A stretch of DNA of 42,993 nt, from assembly GCA_923184405.1 (NCBI GenBank), contig OV299793.1:2081935-2124927 (forward strand), read 5' to 3'. The notes beneath the pieces are model-generated. The model searched no databases, had not been told where the DNA came from, and saw nothing but the letters and a program-made list of their open reading frames with translations. The stretch is from Neisseria meningitidis. GTDB lineage: Bacteria > Pseudomonadota > Gammaproteobacteria > Burkholderiales > Neisseriaceae. The position numbers were made by a program, and so were the translations under genes. Of the stretch, positions 1 through 9,914 are shown one piece after another (positions within the stretch are counted from its first letter, which is position 1; each line of letters starts with the position of its first letter).

Positions 1-3000
1 AGTTACGTATTGCCACCCGTTTTCTTCCTCCGCCTGCATAATGCCGACATTTTCCCGCCTGCCTGCCGCTTTTGGCCTGGCAACGCTTTCTGTCTTTCGA
101 CGCATCAAGCCCGGCCGCAATCAGCGCGTCAAGGCTTTGCGCGTTGTCTTTCCGCCTGTTTTTGGCTTCTGCCTTGCCGAGTTTGTCGGAAAGCTCTTGT
201 TCTTTGACCGGATTATGCAGGCGGAACTCGCCGTCTTTGCGGATGACGGTAACGCCACGCGCCGGCATCGACGTGTTCTGTTTTGCAGGGTGAAATTAAG
301 GTTTTCGACGCGGTTTGTTGTCTTTCCTCCCACTACCGTCAATTGTTCGAGGCTTGTAGGTAGGTTCAAGTTGTTTGCATTGCTGACCAAGGTGTAAGTG
401 CTTTCTGGAACTTTCCGCCAGCTTCAATTTGTCGCTGCGGTAGCCGAAGAGTTCCGACATAAAGCGGAATGTTCCTGACTGTTCTACTTGCCGTTTACCG
501 TCAGCGTATTGAAACGGGATTCTACCGAAGCCCGAGGTGTAATCGGATAATAGGAACGGCGCGAACGGCGCGAACGGCGGCGCGGCACATCTGTCACACT
601 GCTTAGATTTGCGCCCCCGCCGCATCGTGGCACGATAGGCGGAGATCTGAGTGTAATGGTGGCGTTGTCAACGTTTAAATTGCCCAATTCCGTGCCTGAC
701 GGCAGCGATCCATTCGCTGTCAAATAAGGGCCAAAGAGTAGGAGCCATTGCTACCGCGGATTTGGCCGGCAAAGCTAGATGCATTGAAAATAGGAATACA
801 GCTCTTATCACATAGGGAGACAAGACCGTTAAATGCGGAATGGCATACGTTTACATCAGCGTTGCGGAAAGCGTCAGACTGCCGTTTTGTACACGTGATC
901 ACTTAGATCAAATGAAGCATTGCCTGAAGCCGATGTGTTGCCGTTTAATGTGGCTTGATTAAATGTTGCTTGGGCATTGCCCATGATAATAAGGTCGCCG
1001 TTTTGGGTGGTGTTGTGGCTGACTGTATAACTTGTATCGCCATTTGCACTAAGATTGCCGTTGAGTGTGGCAAGCCCTGTGAGATTTAAATGAGCGTGAT
1101 CGGCAAGGCTGACATTGCCGCTGATGTCAGTATTAGTCAATGAAGCAATCACTTTATCGTCGGTAATGGTTTTTCGACACAATTTGTCAGACCCGTCCAG
1201 TCCGAACGTGTACAGATTGTGTGGCTTTGATGCGGTGCGACACCAAAAACTGCTTGGGCGTGATTGCTCAAATGCCAATCGCCTTTCACTTTGGCAACAT
1301 TGCGGGAAACCACCGCCTGTCCGCCTTTAATTTGGAAGATTTTCCGCTTTAAATGTGCGGTTGATCAGTCGTAATCCCCACGATTTCCCGCGAGGAATGC
1401 CCTCTATTTGCGACCAATGGTCGTTTAAATGATTGTAGGCGTGCGGTGTTGGTCTGCCGCTGAAAAACAGTTTGCCATTTGTTTGCGTGATGTTGCCGTT
1501 TAAATTTGTTCCGCCGGAAAGCAGCAGGGTGCGGTCTTCTGCAGCGGGCTGGTAAACAAGGTTGAGCCGCCCGTTCGTTTGGTCGTATCTTTCTCGCCAA
1601 ACCAACCGTTGTAGGCAATTTCTTTTTGCTATCAAGCTGTTGTTATTGAAGTTTGTAGCAATATCTTTGTGCCTGTAATGGTAACGGTGGATTCTTTGTC
1701 TTGATTGTGGTTGACAATCATCGCCCCGCCATCGGTATTTTGAATACGGTGGAACGAAAGTGAATGCCCGTTCAAATCAAACGTCCGCCGCGAAGCCGAA
1801 ATAGAGTTTGTCGGGGTTGAACTGATTATCGGCATTCAGTTGCACCGTACCCCTGCCGCTGACCAAGCCGATTTCACTAAAGAAATGCTTTTTGTATTTA
1901 TCATCTGACTGCTGATCTAAAATAACTGACCGTCGCCCACGCTGATCAAGCCTTGGTTTTCCCTTTGGCTTGAACGTGCAGCGTGCCTTTGCCGATTTTG
2001 GACAGGCGGTCGTTTGCCACGCCATTGACTTTCCAAGTAACGGTACTGTCTTCACTGATATGAACGCCCGCGCCTTGCCACGTTTCGTTGTTTTCAGGCG
2101 AGACCGTAAAATCTCCTTGGAAATATAATCCTCCAGCACCTTGGTTGATGTTACTGGTAAGTATCAATTCGCCTTTTCCTTCGTCAATAAAGGAAATATT
2201 TTCTCCAATATTCAGTCCGGGTCGATAACTGTTGACACCACCTGCAGCATGATAAACAGGTTCTTGTGCTGTCTCGGATAAAGAAACATTAAACAATTGA
2301 ACGGTTCGTGTTTTTAATCTATTAGGCAGAGAATTGTGTTCATGTTTGGCGTCGATTTTTCCTGTGCCATTATTATTGTCGTGAAAAGAGTATTTCCCAT
2401 TTTGACGTGGTTCGTAGAATACTGAATGGGTATCTCCAGCAAAGATTTCATCATAGAACCAATCTTTACGAACCAGCTGGAAGCCATTGCTTTTTCCTAT
2501 ATAGGGGTTGCCCGTTTGCATACCCCATTAATTAACCATTTTGCTTTTGGGCATCATAGATAAACATTGGTGAGCCACTGTCGCCAAATGAGCCTCCTGT
2601 TGGTAAAACCATATGGGCTATGTTTAATTTTTCACTACCTAAGCTGACTGTGCCACCACCTGATCCATTTTGTGCAAAGGTATTGCCACCAACGAGCCAA
2701 GAATACGCACTTGCAATATGATATGAACTTTCGCGGTTATTGGAAACATCTTCATCAGATCGCCAATATTGCCTGCCTGCCCCAATACGAACACGGTCAG
2801 GGTAATTATTTTGATCGATATATTTCCGCCCATCCATATAACTGGTCATTTCAACAGGTTCTGCATCGGTTACAAATTTATGTAAACGCGGCATATGATA
2901 ATCGCCGCCATAAGGATGGCCGTTAGTCCCTGCTTTATAATTCATTCCGTTTCACAATTTTATAAGTAAAACAGTGTTGAATCGGGACTGCTTCGCTTCA

Positions 3001-3376
3001 GTCACCAAAATCAACGTTGTTATAGCCGCCGTTATGTGCCACGCTCACAATATATTGATCGCCCACCAATGCCGCCACGCCGTTACGCGACACCACTGAA
3101 AAATCAATCATCAGGGCTTTTGTCATTGATTTGCCGACCAACTCCCTTTTTGTTGTAAACCTCAATATCTTTCGCCCCGACTGCAAACTTGCCTTTATTT
3201 TCGGCAAAGTCGCGATAGTATTGGTAGTTGATGCCGAAATAAGTGTGTCCCGCCCAAGCTTGGGGAAGAATGCCGAACGACAGGCATATGGCTAAGTAAG
3301 CAGGCGAGAAGCGGATGCGGAAGGTTTTCGGGGCTTTGCGATGTGTTTCGGCTGTCCGTTTGTCGGTTGTTTTAAT
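1..3376 (-). pseudogene. app: App adhesin/serine protease autotransporter, frameshifted, 3' end outside window
   Basis: Type V autotransporter: an S6-like chymotrypsin-fold protease domain carried on a long beta-helix passenger and exported through its own C-terminal barrel; in meningococci it is an adhesin that releases itself by proteolysis. Read from 3376 down, the frame gives an extended signal peptide (SPAYLAICLSFGILPQAWA), the catalytic His in VSVAHNGGYNN (near 3020-3050), the active-site Ser in GDSGSPMF (near 2560-2585), then passenger repeats such as NGNLSANGDT and LNGNTSASGN, and an Arg-rich RRRSRRSRRS stretch near 550-600. The barrel lies beyond position 1. The frame breaks near 3140, 2950-3000, 2525, 1950, 1800, 1640, 1330, 890, 720 and 500, mostly at homopolymers. 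The initiation codon appears as ATT (3376-3374), well placed behind an AAGGAAAAA ribosome site at 3387-3379, where ATG is expected. Identity is firm; whether it is truly dead is not. Confidence 0.85.
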
Positions 3377-3509
3377 TATTTTTCCTTATCTGACGGGATT
3401 CGGGCTTGTTTGGAGGGCGCGGCTTCCGCTTCCGGGCGGCGCGCGGGATGTGCCTATATGTGCGGCTTCGGCGTTCGGGCGGATAAGAAGTACGCCCCAG
3501 GATTTGTCA

Positions 3510-4094
3510 TTAAGTTTTGCCTTGGTCTCGGCTTCTTCCAATCACGAAAGCACCCGCCAAGGCAAACACCATGCCGCCGTCAAAGGAGGCGGCGGTTGCG
3601 GGGTAGCCGCTCCATACGAGGAAGACGGCAAAAGCTGTATCAGGATGACGCTGATGAAGCCGTACAGTTGCCCGCGCCTGTTGAAGCGTTTGGTCTTGCA
3701 GTATGGTTTCGTGACGGACGGATTGTTGTTTCTCCGCCATTGCCATAATGCGGTCTGCCCCGTTGCTGATAATGTCGTTGTATTGCGCCAAGTCGGACGG
3801 CGGCGGCAACGGTCCCGAATGGAAACGCCGGGCTATCATTATTTGCACGTACTCGTCGGACAGGGATTTGCTTGACAAGCTCCGGGGATTTGACGACGGT
3901 TTCGACAGCCTGCCGCGCCTTGTCCCGTGCGTTTTCGGTCATTTCCGCGCTTTCTCTATGGCGCGTTGAAAATCGCCGCCGATGTTTTTGAGATCGTCGG
4001 CGGGATTGGGGCGGATGGCGGTTTTTGCGGGATGGAACAGACCCAGCAGCGAGCCTATACCGAGCAGGAGCGCGTATGTGTTTCGTTTTTCCAT
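3510..4094 (-). pseudogene. DUF2335 membrane protein, one frameshift
   Basis: Small membrane protein of unknown function. The start at 4094 ([15 protein letters not shown]) opens with a short hydrophobic segment, followed by a charged region (KARQAVETVVKSPEL). After a frame change near 3870 the reading continues as SLSDEYVQIMIARR, then SGPLPPPSDLAQYN and ADRIMAMAEKQQ, the signature of DUF2335 proteins, and ends in two hydrophobic segments (FAVFLVWSGY and GGMVFALAGAFVIG) before the stop at 3510. Restoring the frame gives about 190 residues. It lies between app and mnmE, is transcribed away from mnmE, and shares a divergent intergenic region with it. Assignment to DUF2335 is by recognisable motif; the molecular role is unknown. 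Confidence 0.6.
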
Positions 4095-4146
4095 ATGGTT
4101 TATATTAGGTCAGGCGGACGGATTTATCAAGCATTTTTGCGGTTTT

Positions 4147-4186
4147 ATGCCGTCTGAAAGCAAAACCGTCGGACTTCAGACGGCAT
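4147..4186. other. Inverted pair of AT-DUS uptake sequences
   Basis: ATGCCGTCTGAA at 4147-4158 faces its reverse complement at 4175-4186 across a 16-base spacer. Such pairs are usually terminators, but this one sits between divergent genes and just upstream of the mnmE -10 box, so here it is more likely an uptake signal, or a terminator of something lost. Confidence 0.8.
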
Positions 4187-4187
4187 T

Positions 4188-4196
4188 TGCTATAAT
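4188..4196 (+). promoter_or_regulatory. Extended -10 promoter for mnmE
   Basis: TGC-TATAAT at 4188-4196 is a perfect extended -10 element lying 28 bases before the mnmE ATG. No good -35 box is present because the uptake sequence occupies that place, which fits an extended -10 promoter. Confidence 0.55.
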
Positions 4197-4224
4197 CGCG
4201 GCTGTTTTGAATTTTCGGGGTTTT

Positions 4225-5572
4225 ATGTCGGATAACGTTCCAACGATTGCGGCAGTCGCTACCGCACCAGGGCGCGGCGGCGTGGGCGTGATATGTATAT
4301 CGGGGAAAAACCTGCTGCCGATGGCAGAGGCTTTGTGTGGGAAAACGCCCAAGCCGCGCGTGGCAACCTATGCTGATTTTACGGACGCGGACGGTCAGGC
4401 AATCGACAGCGGGCTTTTGCTCTTTTTTGCCGCACCGGCAAGTTTTACGGGCGAAGATGTTATCGAGCTTCAGGGACATGACGGGTCGGTAGTGATGGAT
4501 ATGCTGCTGAACCGCTGTTTGGAATTGGGCGCGCGCCTTGCCGAACCGGGCGAGTTTACGAAGCGTGCGTTTTTAAACGACAAACTGGACTTGGCACAGG
4601 CGGAAGGCGTGGCGGATTTGATTGACGCATCCAGCCGTTCGGCGGCGCGTGCGGCGTTGCGCTCGCTCAAAGGCGATTTTTCGCGGCGGATACATGGTCT
4701 AGTCGAAGACTTGATTACCTTGCGGATGCTGGTCGAAGCGACGTTAGATTTTCCCGAGGAAGACATTGATTTTCTCGAAGCGGCAGACGCACGCGGCAAA
4801 CTGGACGGCTTGCGCCGCGCCGTGGATGATGTGCTTGCCAACGCGCAGCAGGGCGCGATTTTGCGCGAAGGTCTGAATGTCGTATTGGTCGGCGCGCCAG
4901 AATGTCAGCAAATCCAGCCTGTTGAACGCGCTGGCGGGCGACGAAGTGGCGATTGTTACCGATATTGCCGGAACGACGCGCGACGCGGTCAGGGAACGTA
5001 TCCTGATTGACGGCGTTCCGGTGCATATTGTCGATACGGCAGGTTTGCGCGAGACGGACGACGTGGTCGAACGCATCGGCATCGAACGCAGCCGCAAAGC
5101 CGTATCCGAAGCCGATGTCGCGCTGGTGTTGGTCGATCCGCGCGAGGGCGTGAACGACAAGACACGGGCGATTTTGGACGCGTTGCCGCCGGAGTTGAAA
5201 CGCATCGAAATCCACAGCAAATCCGATTTGCACGCACACGCGGCAGGCGGGTTCGGTACGGGCGCGGAAACCGTCATCGCGCTGTCGGCGAAAACCGGCG
5301 ACGGCTTGGACGCGCTGAAACGGACGTTGTTGCGCGAGGCCGGATGGCAGGGCGAGAGCGAAGGGCTGTTTTTGGCGCGGACGCGGCACGTCAACGCACT
5401 CAAAGCAGCGCAGGAAGAATTGTCGCTGGCGGCATTGTGCGGCAACCATCAAATCGAGCTGTTTGCCGAACACTTGCGCTTAGCGCAGGTCGCATGCGGC
5501 GAAATCACGGGCGAGTTTACGGCGGACGACCTGCTCGGCGTGATTTTTTCGAGGTTTTGTATCGGAAAATAA
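4225..5572 (+). pseudogene. mnmE: tRNA modification GTPase MnmE, one frameshift
   Basis: With MnmG, MnmE installs the carboxymethylaminomethyl group on U34 of tRNAs reading split boxes. From [20 protein letters not shown] the N-terminal folate-binding domain runs to about residue 120, followed by helical sequence and the GTPase domain; the C-terminal CIGK catalytic cysteine motif ends the protein exactly at 5572. Restored length is about 448 residues, normal for the family. One extra A near 4901 shifts the frame inside the P-loop. After correction the P-loop reads [11 protein letters not shown] instead of NVGKSS, and the NKxD base-recognition motif reads SKSD (5216-5218, AGC where AAC is expected). 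DTAGLRETDD (G3) is intact. Either these are sequence errors or the GTPase is inactive. The start follows an extended -10 promoter by 28 bases. Confidence 0.9.
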
Positions 5573-5651
5573 ACGGATCGAAAGCATCGTGGCGGTGTCC
5601 GGCTGAACATTCCGTTATCCCATAAAAACGGGAATCCGATCCGTTTGGTTT

Positions 5652-5805
5652 TATAGTGGATTAACAAAATCAGGACAAGGCAACGAAGCCGCAGACAGTA
5701 TAGATAGTACGGAACCGATTCACTAGGTGCTTCAGCACCTTAGAGAATCGTTCTCTTTGAGCTAAGGCGAGGCAACGCCGTACTGGATTTTGTTAATCCA
5801 CTATA
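5652..5805. repeat. Correia element (CREE), full-length ~154 bp
   Basis: Begins TATAGTGGATTAACAAAA and ends TTGTTAATCCACTATA, an inverted-repeat MITE typical of Neisseria. The inner region includes a GGTGCTTCAGCACC palindrome. It lies just downstream of mnmE, where CREEs can add promoters, IHF sites or RNase III cleavage sites. Confidence 0.9.
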
Positions 5806-5819
5806 AAGAAACCGTTTTT

Positions 5820-6905
5820 CTCGATAAGTTTCCGTGCCGACAGACCTGGATTCTCACTTTCGTGGAAATGACGATGGAAAAGTTGCCGTGATTTCGGATA
5901 AAGTTACGTAACGCATAATTTCCGTTTAAAACGATAAATGCCCGCAAGCTCAAATCCCGTCATTCCCCAAAAACTAAAAATCAAAAACAGAAATATCGTA
6001 ATTCCAGCGCAGGCCGGAATCTTGAACTTAGATCAACAGCAATATTCAAAGATTAGCTGAAAGTCCGGGAATCTAGATTCCCACTTTCGTAGGAATGACG
6101 AAGTTTAGGTTTCTGTATTTGGTTTTCTGTCCTTGCAGAAATGATGAAATTTTAAGTGCCAGGAATTTATCGGAAAAAACAGAAACCGCTCCACCGTCAT
6201 TCCCGCGCAGGCGGGAATCTAAAATTTCAATGCCTCAAGAATTTATCGGAAAAAACCAGAACCCTTCCGCCGTCATTACCACAAAAGTGAGAATCTAGAA
6301 ATGAAAAGCAGCAGGAATTTATCGGAAATGACCGAAACTGAACGGACTGGATTCCCGCTTTCGCGGGAATGACGGCGACAGGGTTGCTGTTATAGTGGAT
6401 GAACAAAACCAGTACGTCGTTCCTCGCTTTAGCTCAAAGAGAACGATTCTCTAAGGTGCTCAAGCACCAAGTGAATCGGTTCCGCCCTATCCGTACTGTC
6501 TGCGGCTTCGCCGCCTTCTCCTGATTTCCGTTCGTTTGCGGTTATACCCGAGAAATGACCGCTGTTTCTCATCATTCTTTAAGCCTTCGTCATTCCCGCG
6601 CAGGCGAGAATCTAGTATGTTCAGTTTCAGTTGTTTCAGATAAATTCCTGCCGCTTTGGGTTTCTAGATTCCCACTTTCGCGGGAAGGACGCGGAAAGGT
6701 TGCTTTTCGTCATTCCCGCGCAGGCTTCGTCATTCCAGCGCAGCCGAAAATCTAGGTTCGTTCGGTTTCAGTCATTTCCGATAAATTCCTGCCGCATTAG
6801 GAGTTCTAGATTCCCGATTTCGAGGGACAGGACACGGATAAGGTTGCTTTTCGTCATTCCCGCATGCGCGAATCCAGTATATTTCCGCCGTTTTATACAT
6901 TACCG
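5820..6905. repeat. Field of dRS3-type short repeats (NIME-like)
   Basis: Over 1 kb without a gene. It holds repeated copies of the 20-base dRS3 pattern ATTCCCGCGCAGGCGGGAAT (perfect at 6199-6218) and variants (for example near 6077, 6351, 6593, 6668, 6715, 6853), separated by short related spacers containing TTTATCGGAAA. A second CREE is embedded. These arrays are recombination substrates in pathogenic Neisseria. Short open frames here are not credible genes. Confidence 0.8.
6391..6546. repeat. Correia element with a degenerate right end
   Basis: Starts TATAGTGGATGAACAAAACC at 6391 and carries the usual internal GAGAACGATTCTCTAAGGTGCT, but the expected right end AATCCACTATA is replaced by a sequence ending GCGGTTATA near 6546. 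Opposite orientation to the copy at 5652. Confidence 0.75.
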
Positions 6906-6958
6906 GCAAAACCTGTCAACAAAAACCAACACTTCGCAAATAAAAACGATAATCAGCT

Positions 6959-6986
6959 TTGCAAAAATCCACCCCCCTGTTAATAT
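6959..6986 (+). promoter_or_regulatory. fetA promoter with C6 tract (phase-variable type)
   Basis: A run of six C (6972-6977) lies between a -35-like TTGCAA (6959-6964) and a -10-like TAATAT (6981-6986), giving 16-base spacing. It is established that meningococcal and gonococcal fetA transcription varies with the length of a poly-C tract at this place. AT-rich sequence just downstream (6981-7013, AATAATTATTAAG) could include a Fur site, as fetA is iron-repressed, but I cannot define a clear box. Confidence 0.75.
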
Positions 6987-7074
6987 AAATAAAATAATTA
7001 TTAAGTATTTTTCTTATCCTGCCAAATCTTAACGGTTTGGATTTACTTCCCTCCATACTCAACAGTACGAATAA

Positions 7075-9244
7075 ATGAACGCCCCGTTTTTCCGCCTCAG
7101 CCTGCTCTCGCTCACTCTTACGGCAGGTTTTGCCCATGCGGCAGAAAATAACGCCAATGTCGCATTTGATACCGTTACCGTAAAAGGCGACCGCCAAGGC
7201 AGCAAAATCCGTACCAACATCGTTACGCTTCAACAAAAGACGAAAGCACCGCAACCGATATGCGCGAACTCTTAAAAGAAGAGCCGTCCATCGATTTCGG
7301 CGGCGGCAACGGCACGTCCCAATTCCTGACGCTGCGCAGTATGGGTCACAACTCTGTCGACATCAAGGTGGACAACGCCTATTCCGACAGCCAAATCCTT
7401 TACCACCAAGGCAGATTAATTGTCGATCCCGCTTTGGTTAAAGTCGTTTCCGTACAAAAAGGCGCGGGTTCCGCCTCTGCTGTTATCGGCGCGACCAACG
7501 GCGCGATTATCGCCAAAACCGTCGATGCCCAAGACCTGCTCAAAGGCTTGGATAAAAACTGGGGCGTGCGCCTCAACAGCGGCTTTGCCAGCAACGAAGG
7601 CGTAAGCTACGGCGCCAGCGTATTCTGAAAAGAGCGCAACTTCGACGGTTTGTTCTCTTACAACCGCAACGATGAAAAAGATTACGAAGCCGACAAAGGT
7701 TTCCGCAATGTCAACGGCGGCAAAACCGTACCGTACAGCGCGCTGGACAAACGCAGCTACCTCGCCAAAATCGGAACAACTTTCGGCGACGACGACCACC
7801 GCATCGTGTTGAGCCACATGAAAGACCAACACCGGGGCATCCGCACTGTGCGTGAAGAATTTACCGTCGGCGACAAAAGTTCACGGATAAATATTGACCG
7901 CCAAGCCCCTGCTTACCGCGAAATCACCCAATCCAACACCAACTTGGCGTACACGGGCAAAAACCTGGGCTTTGTCGAAAAACTGGATGCCAACGCCTAT
8001 GTGTTGGAAAAGAAACGCTATTCCGCCGATGACAAAGGTAACGGCTACGCAGGCAATGTGAAAGGCCCCAACCACACCCGAATCACCACTCGTGGTGCGA
8101 ACTTCAACTTCGACAGCCGCCTTGCCGAACAAACCCTGTTGAAATACGGTATCAACTACCGCCATCAGGAAATCAAACCGCAAGCAATTTTGAACTCGAA
8201 TTCTCCATCTCCGATACGAAGAAAGATGAGAAAGAACGGTAAAAAGAAATCGATAAGACCGATGGAACAACAAATGAAAGACCGTGCAGATGAAGATACT
8301 GTTCACGCCTACAAACTTTCCAACCCGACCAAAACCGATACCGGCGCGTATGTTGAAGCCATTCACGACATCGGCGATTTACGCTGACCGACGGGCTGCG
8401 TTACGACCGCTTCAAGGTGAAAACCCATGACGGCAAAACCGTTTCAAGCAGCAACCTTAACCCGAGTTTCGGCGTGATTTGGCAGCCGCACGAACACTGG
8501 AGCTTCAGCGCGAGCCACAACTACGCCAGCCGCAGCCCGCGCCTGTATGACGCGCTGCAAACCCACGGCAAACGCGGCATCATCTCGATTGCCGACGGCA
8601 TCAAAGCCGAACGCGCGAGCAATACCGAAATCGGCTTCAACTACAACGACGGCACGTTTGCCGCCAACGGCAGCTACTTCTGGCAGACCATCAAAGACGC
8701 GCTTGCCAATCCGCAAAACCGCCACGACTCTGCCGCCGTCCGTAAAGCCGTCAATGCTGGTTACATCAAAAACCACGGTTACGAATTGGGCGCGTCCTAC
8801 AGCACCGGCGGCCTGACTGCCAAAGTCGGCGTAAGCCACAGCAAACCGCGCTTTTACGATACGCATCCAAAGAAGCTGTTGAGCGCGAATCCTGAATTTG
8901 GCGCACAAGTCGGCCGCACTTGGACGGCCTCCCTTGCCTACCGCTTCCAAAATCCGAATCTGGAAATCGGCTGGCGCGGCCGTTATGTTCAAAAAGCCAT
9001 GGGTTCGATATTGGTGTCAGGTCAAAAAGACCGCAAAGGCAAATTGGAAAACGTTGTACGCAAAGGTTTCGGTGTGAACGATATCTTCGCCAACTGGAAA
9101 CCGCTGGGCAAAGACACGCTCAATGTCAATCTTTCGGTTAACAACGTGTTCAACACGTTCTACTATCCGCACAGCCAACGCTGGACCAATACCCTGCTGG
9201 GCGTGGGTCGCGATGTACGCCTGGGCGTGAACTACAAGTTCTAA
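7075..9244 (+). pseudogene. fetA: FetA (FrpB) TonB-dependent ferric enterobactin receptor, disrupted
   Basis: Outer-membrane 22-strand receptor importing ferric enterobactin and related catecholates. The signal peptide ends TAGFAHA, followed by the TonB-box region DTVTVKG, the plug domain (RELLKEEPSIDFGGGNGTSQ, VQKGAGSASAVIGATNG) and the barrel to the terminal phenylalanine of LGVNYKF. Restored length is about 720 residues, normal for FetA. Damage: loss of one A near 7236, an in-frame TGA at 7626-7628 where GGA is expected, and loss of a T in GATTTTACG near 8380. The surface-loop typing region (about 8190-8290) is also out of frame: the alternative frame gives SISDTKKDEKER and KEIDKTDGTTNER, which is the charged loop expected there, so two compensating indels flank it. 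The fetB-E block follows after two CREEs. Confidence 0.92.
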
Positions 9245-9262
9245 AACGCATATCCCGAAAAA

Positions 9263-9291
9263 ATGCCGTCTGAAAGCCCTTCAGGCGGCAT
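9263..9291 (+). terminator. DUS-based terminator after fetA
   Basis: ATGCCGTCTGAA at 9263-9274 pairs with TTCAGGCGGCAT at 9280-9291 (one mismatch as G-T) across five bases, 19 bases after the fetA stop. Confidence 0.75.
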
Positions 9292-9310
9292 CTGTTCTGA
9301 TAATTTGATA

Positions 9311-9465
9311 TATAGTGGATTAACAAAAACCAGTACGGCGTTGCCTCGCCTTAGCTCAAAGAGAACGATTCTCTAAGGTGCTGAAGCACCGCGTGAATCG
9401 GTTCCGTACTATTTGTACTGTCTGCGGCTTCGTCGCCTTGTCCTGATTTTTGTTAAACCACTATA
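9311..9465. repeat. Correia element, full-length ~155 bp
   Basis: Starts TATAGTGGATTAACAAAAAC and ends TTGTTAAACCACTATA, with the usual internal palindrome. It is separated from the next copy (9688) by about 220 bases holding dRS3-like pieces (CATTCCCGCTCAGGCGCGAA near 9492, and one near 9570) and no gene. Confidence 0.9.
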
Positions 9466-9687
9466 AAGACCGTCGTAGCATCTGCAGCTGTCATTCCCGC
9501 TCAGGCGCGAATCCAGACCTTAGTAACAACAGCAATATTCAAAGATTATCTGAAAGTCCGAGATTCTACATTCCAGCTTTCGCGGGAATGACGAAAGGTT
9601 GCAGGAATGATGAAAAGTGATGGAAATGACGGTTCGGGCATTCCTTAAATTACCCATGCATCGCTGTAAATCTTAGAGATGACGCAA

Positions 9688-9842
9688 TATAGCGGATTAA
9701 CAAAAACCAGTACGGCGTTGCCTCGCCTTAGCTCAAAGAGAACGATTCTCTAAGGTGCTGAAGCACCGAGAGAATCGGACCCGTACTATCTGTACTGTCT
9801 GCGGCTTCATCGCTTTGTCCTGATTTTTGTTAATCCACTATA
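9688..9842. repeat. Correia element, full-length ~155 bp, just before fetB
   Basis: Starts TATAGCGGATTAACAAAAAC, ends TTGTTAATCCACTATA, same orientation and about the same length as the copy at 9311. It lies 72 bases before the fetB start, so any promoter or IHF site in it could affect fetB-E expression separately from fetA. Confidence 0.9.
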
Positions 9843-9914
9843 GATTATCATCTATCCTTTCTAAAGCCGTTCCAATTTGTACCGTCTGGGCTGCCTGGCT
9901 CCAATATCCCCATT

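Noticed and set aside
4715..5372. Long minus-strand frames across mnmE (230-250 residues)
   Set aside because: Arg/Ala/Pro-rich shadows of the mnmE frame in GC-rich DNA; mnmE motifs are on the plus strand.
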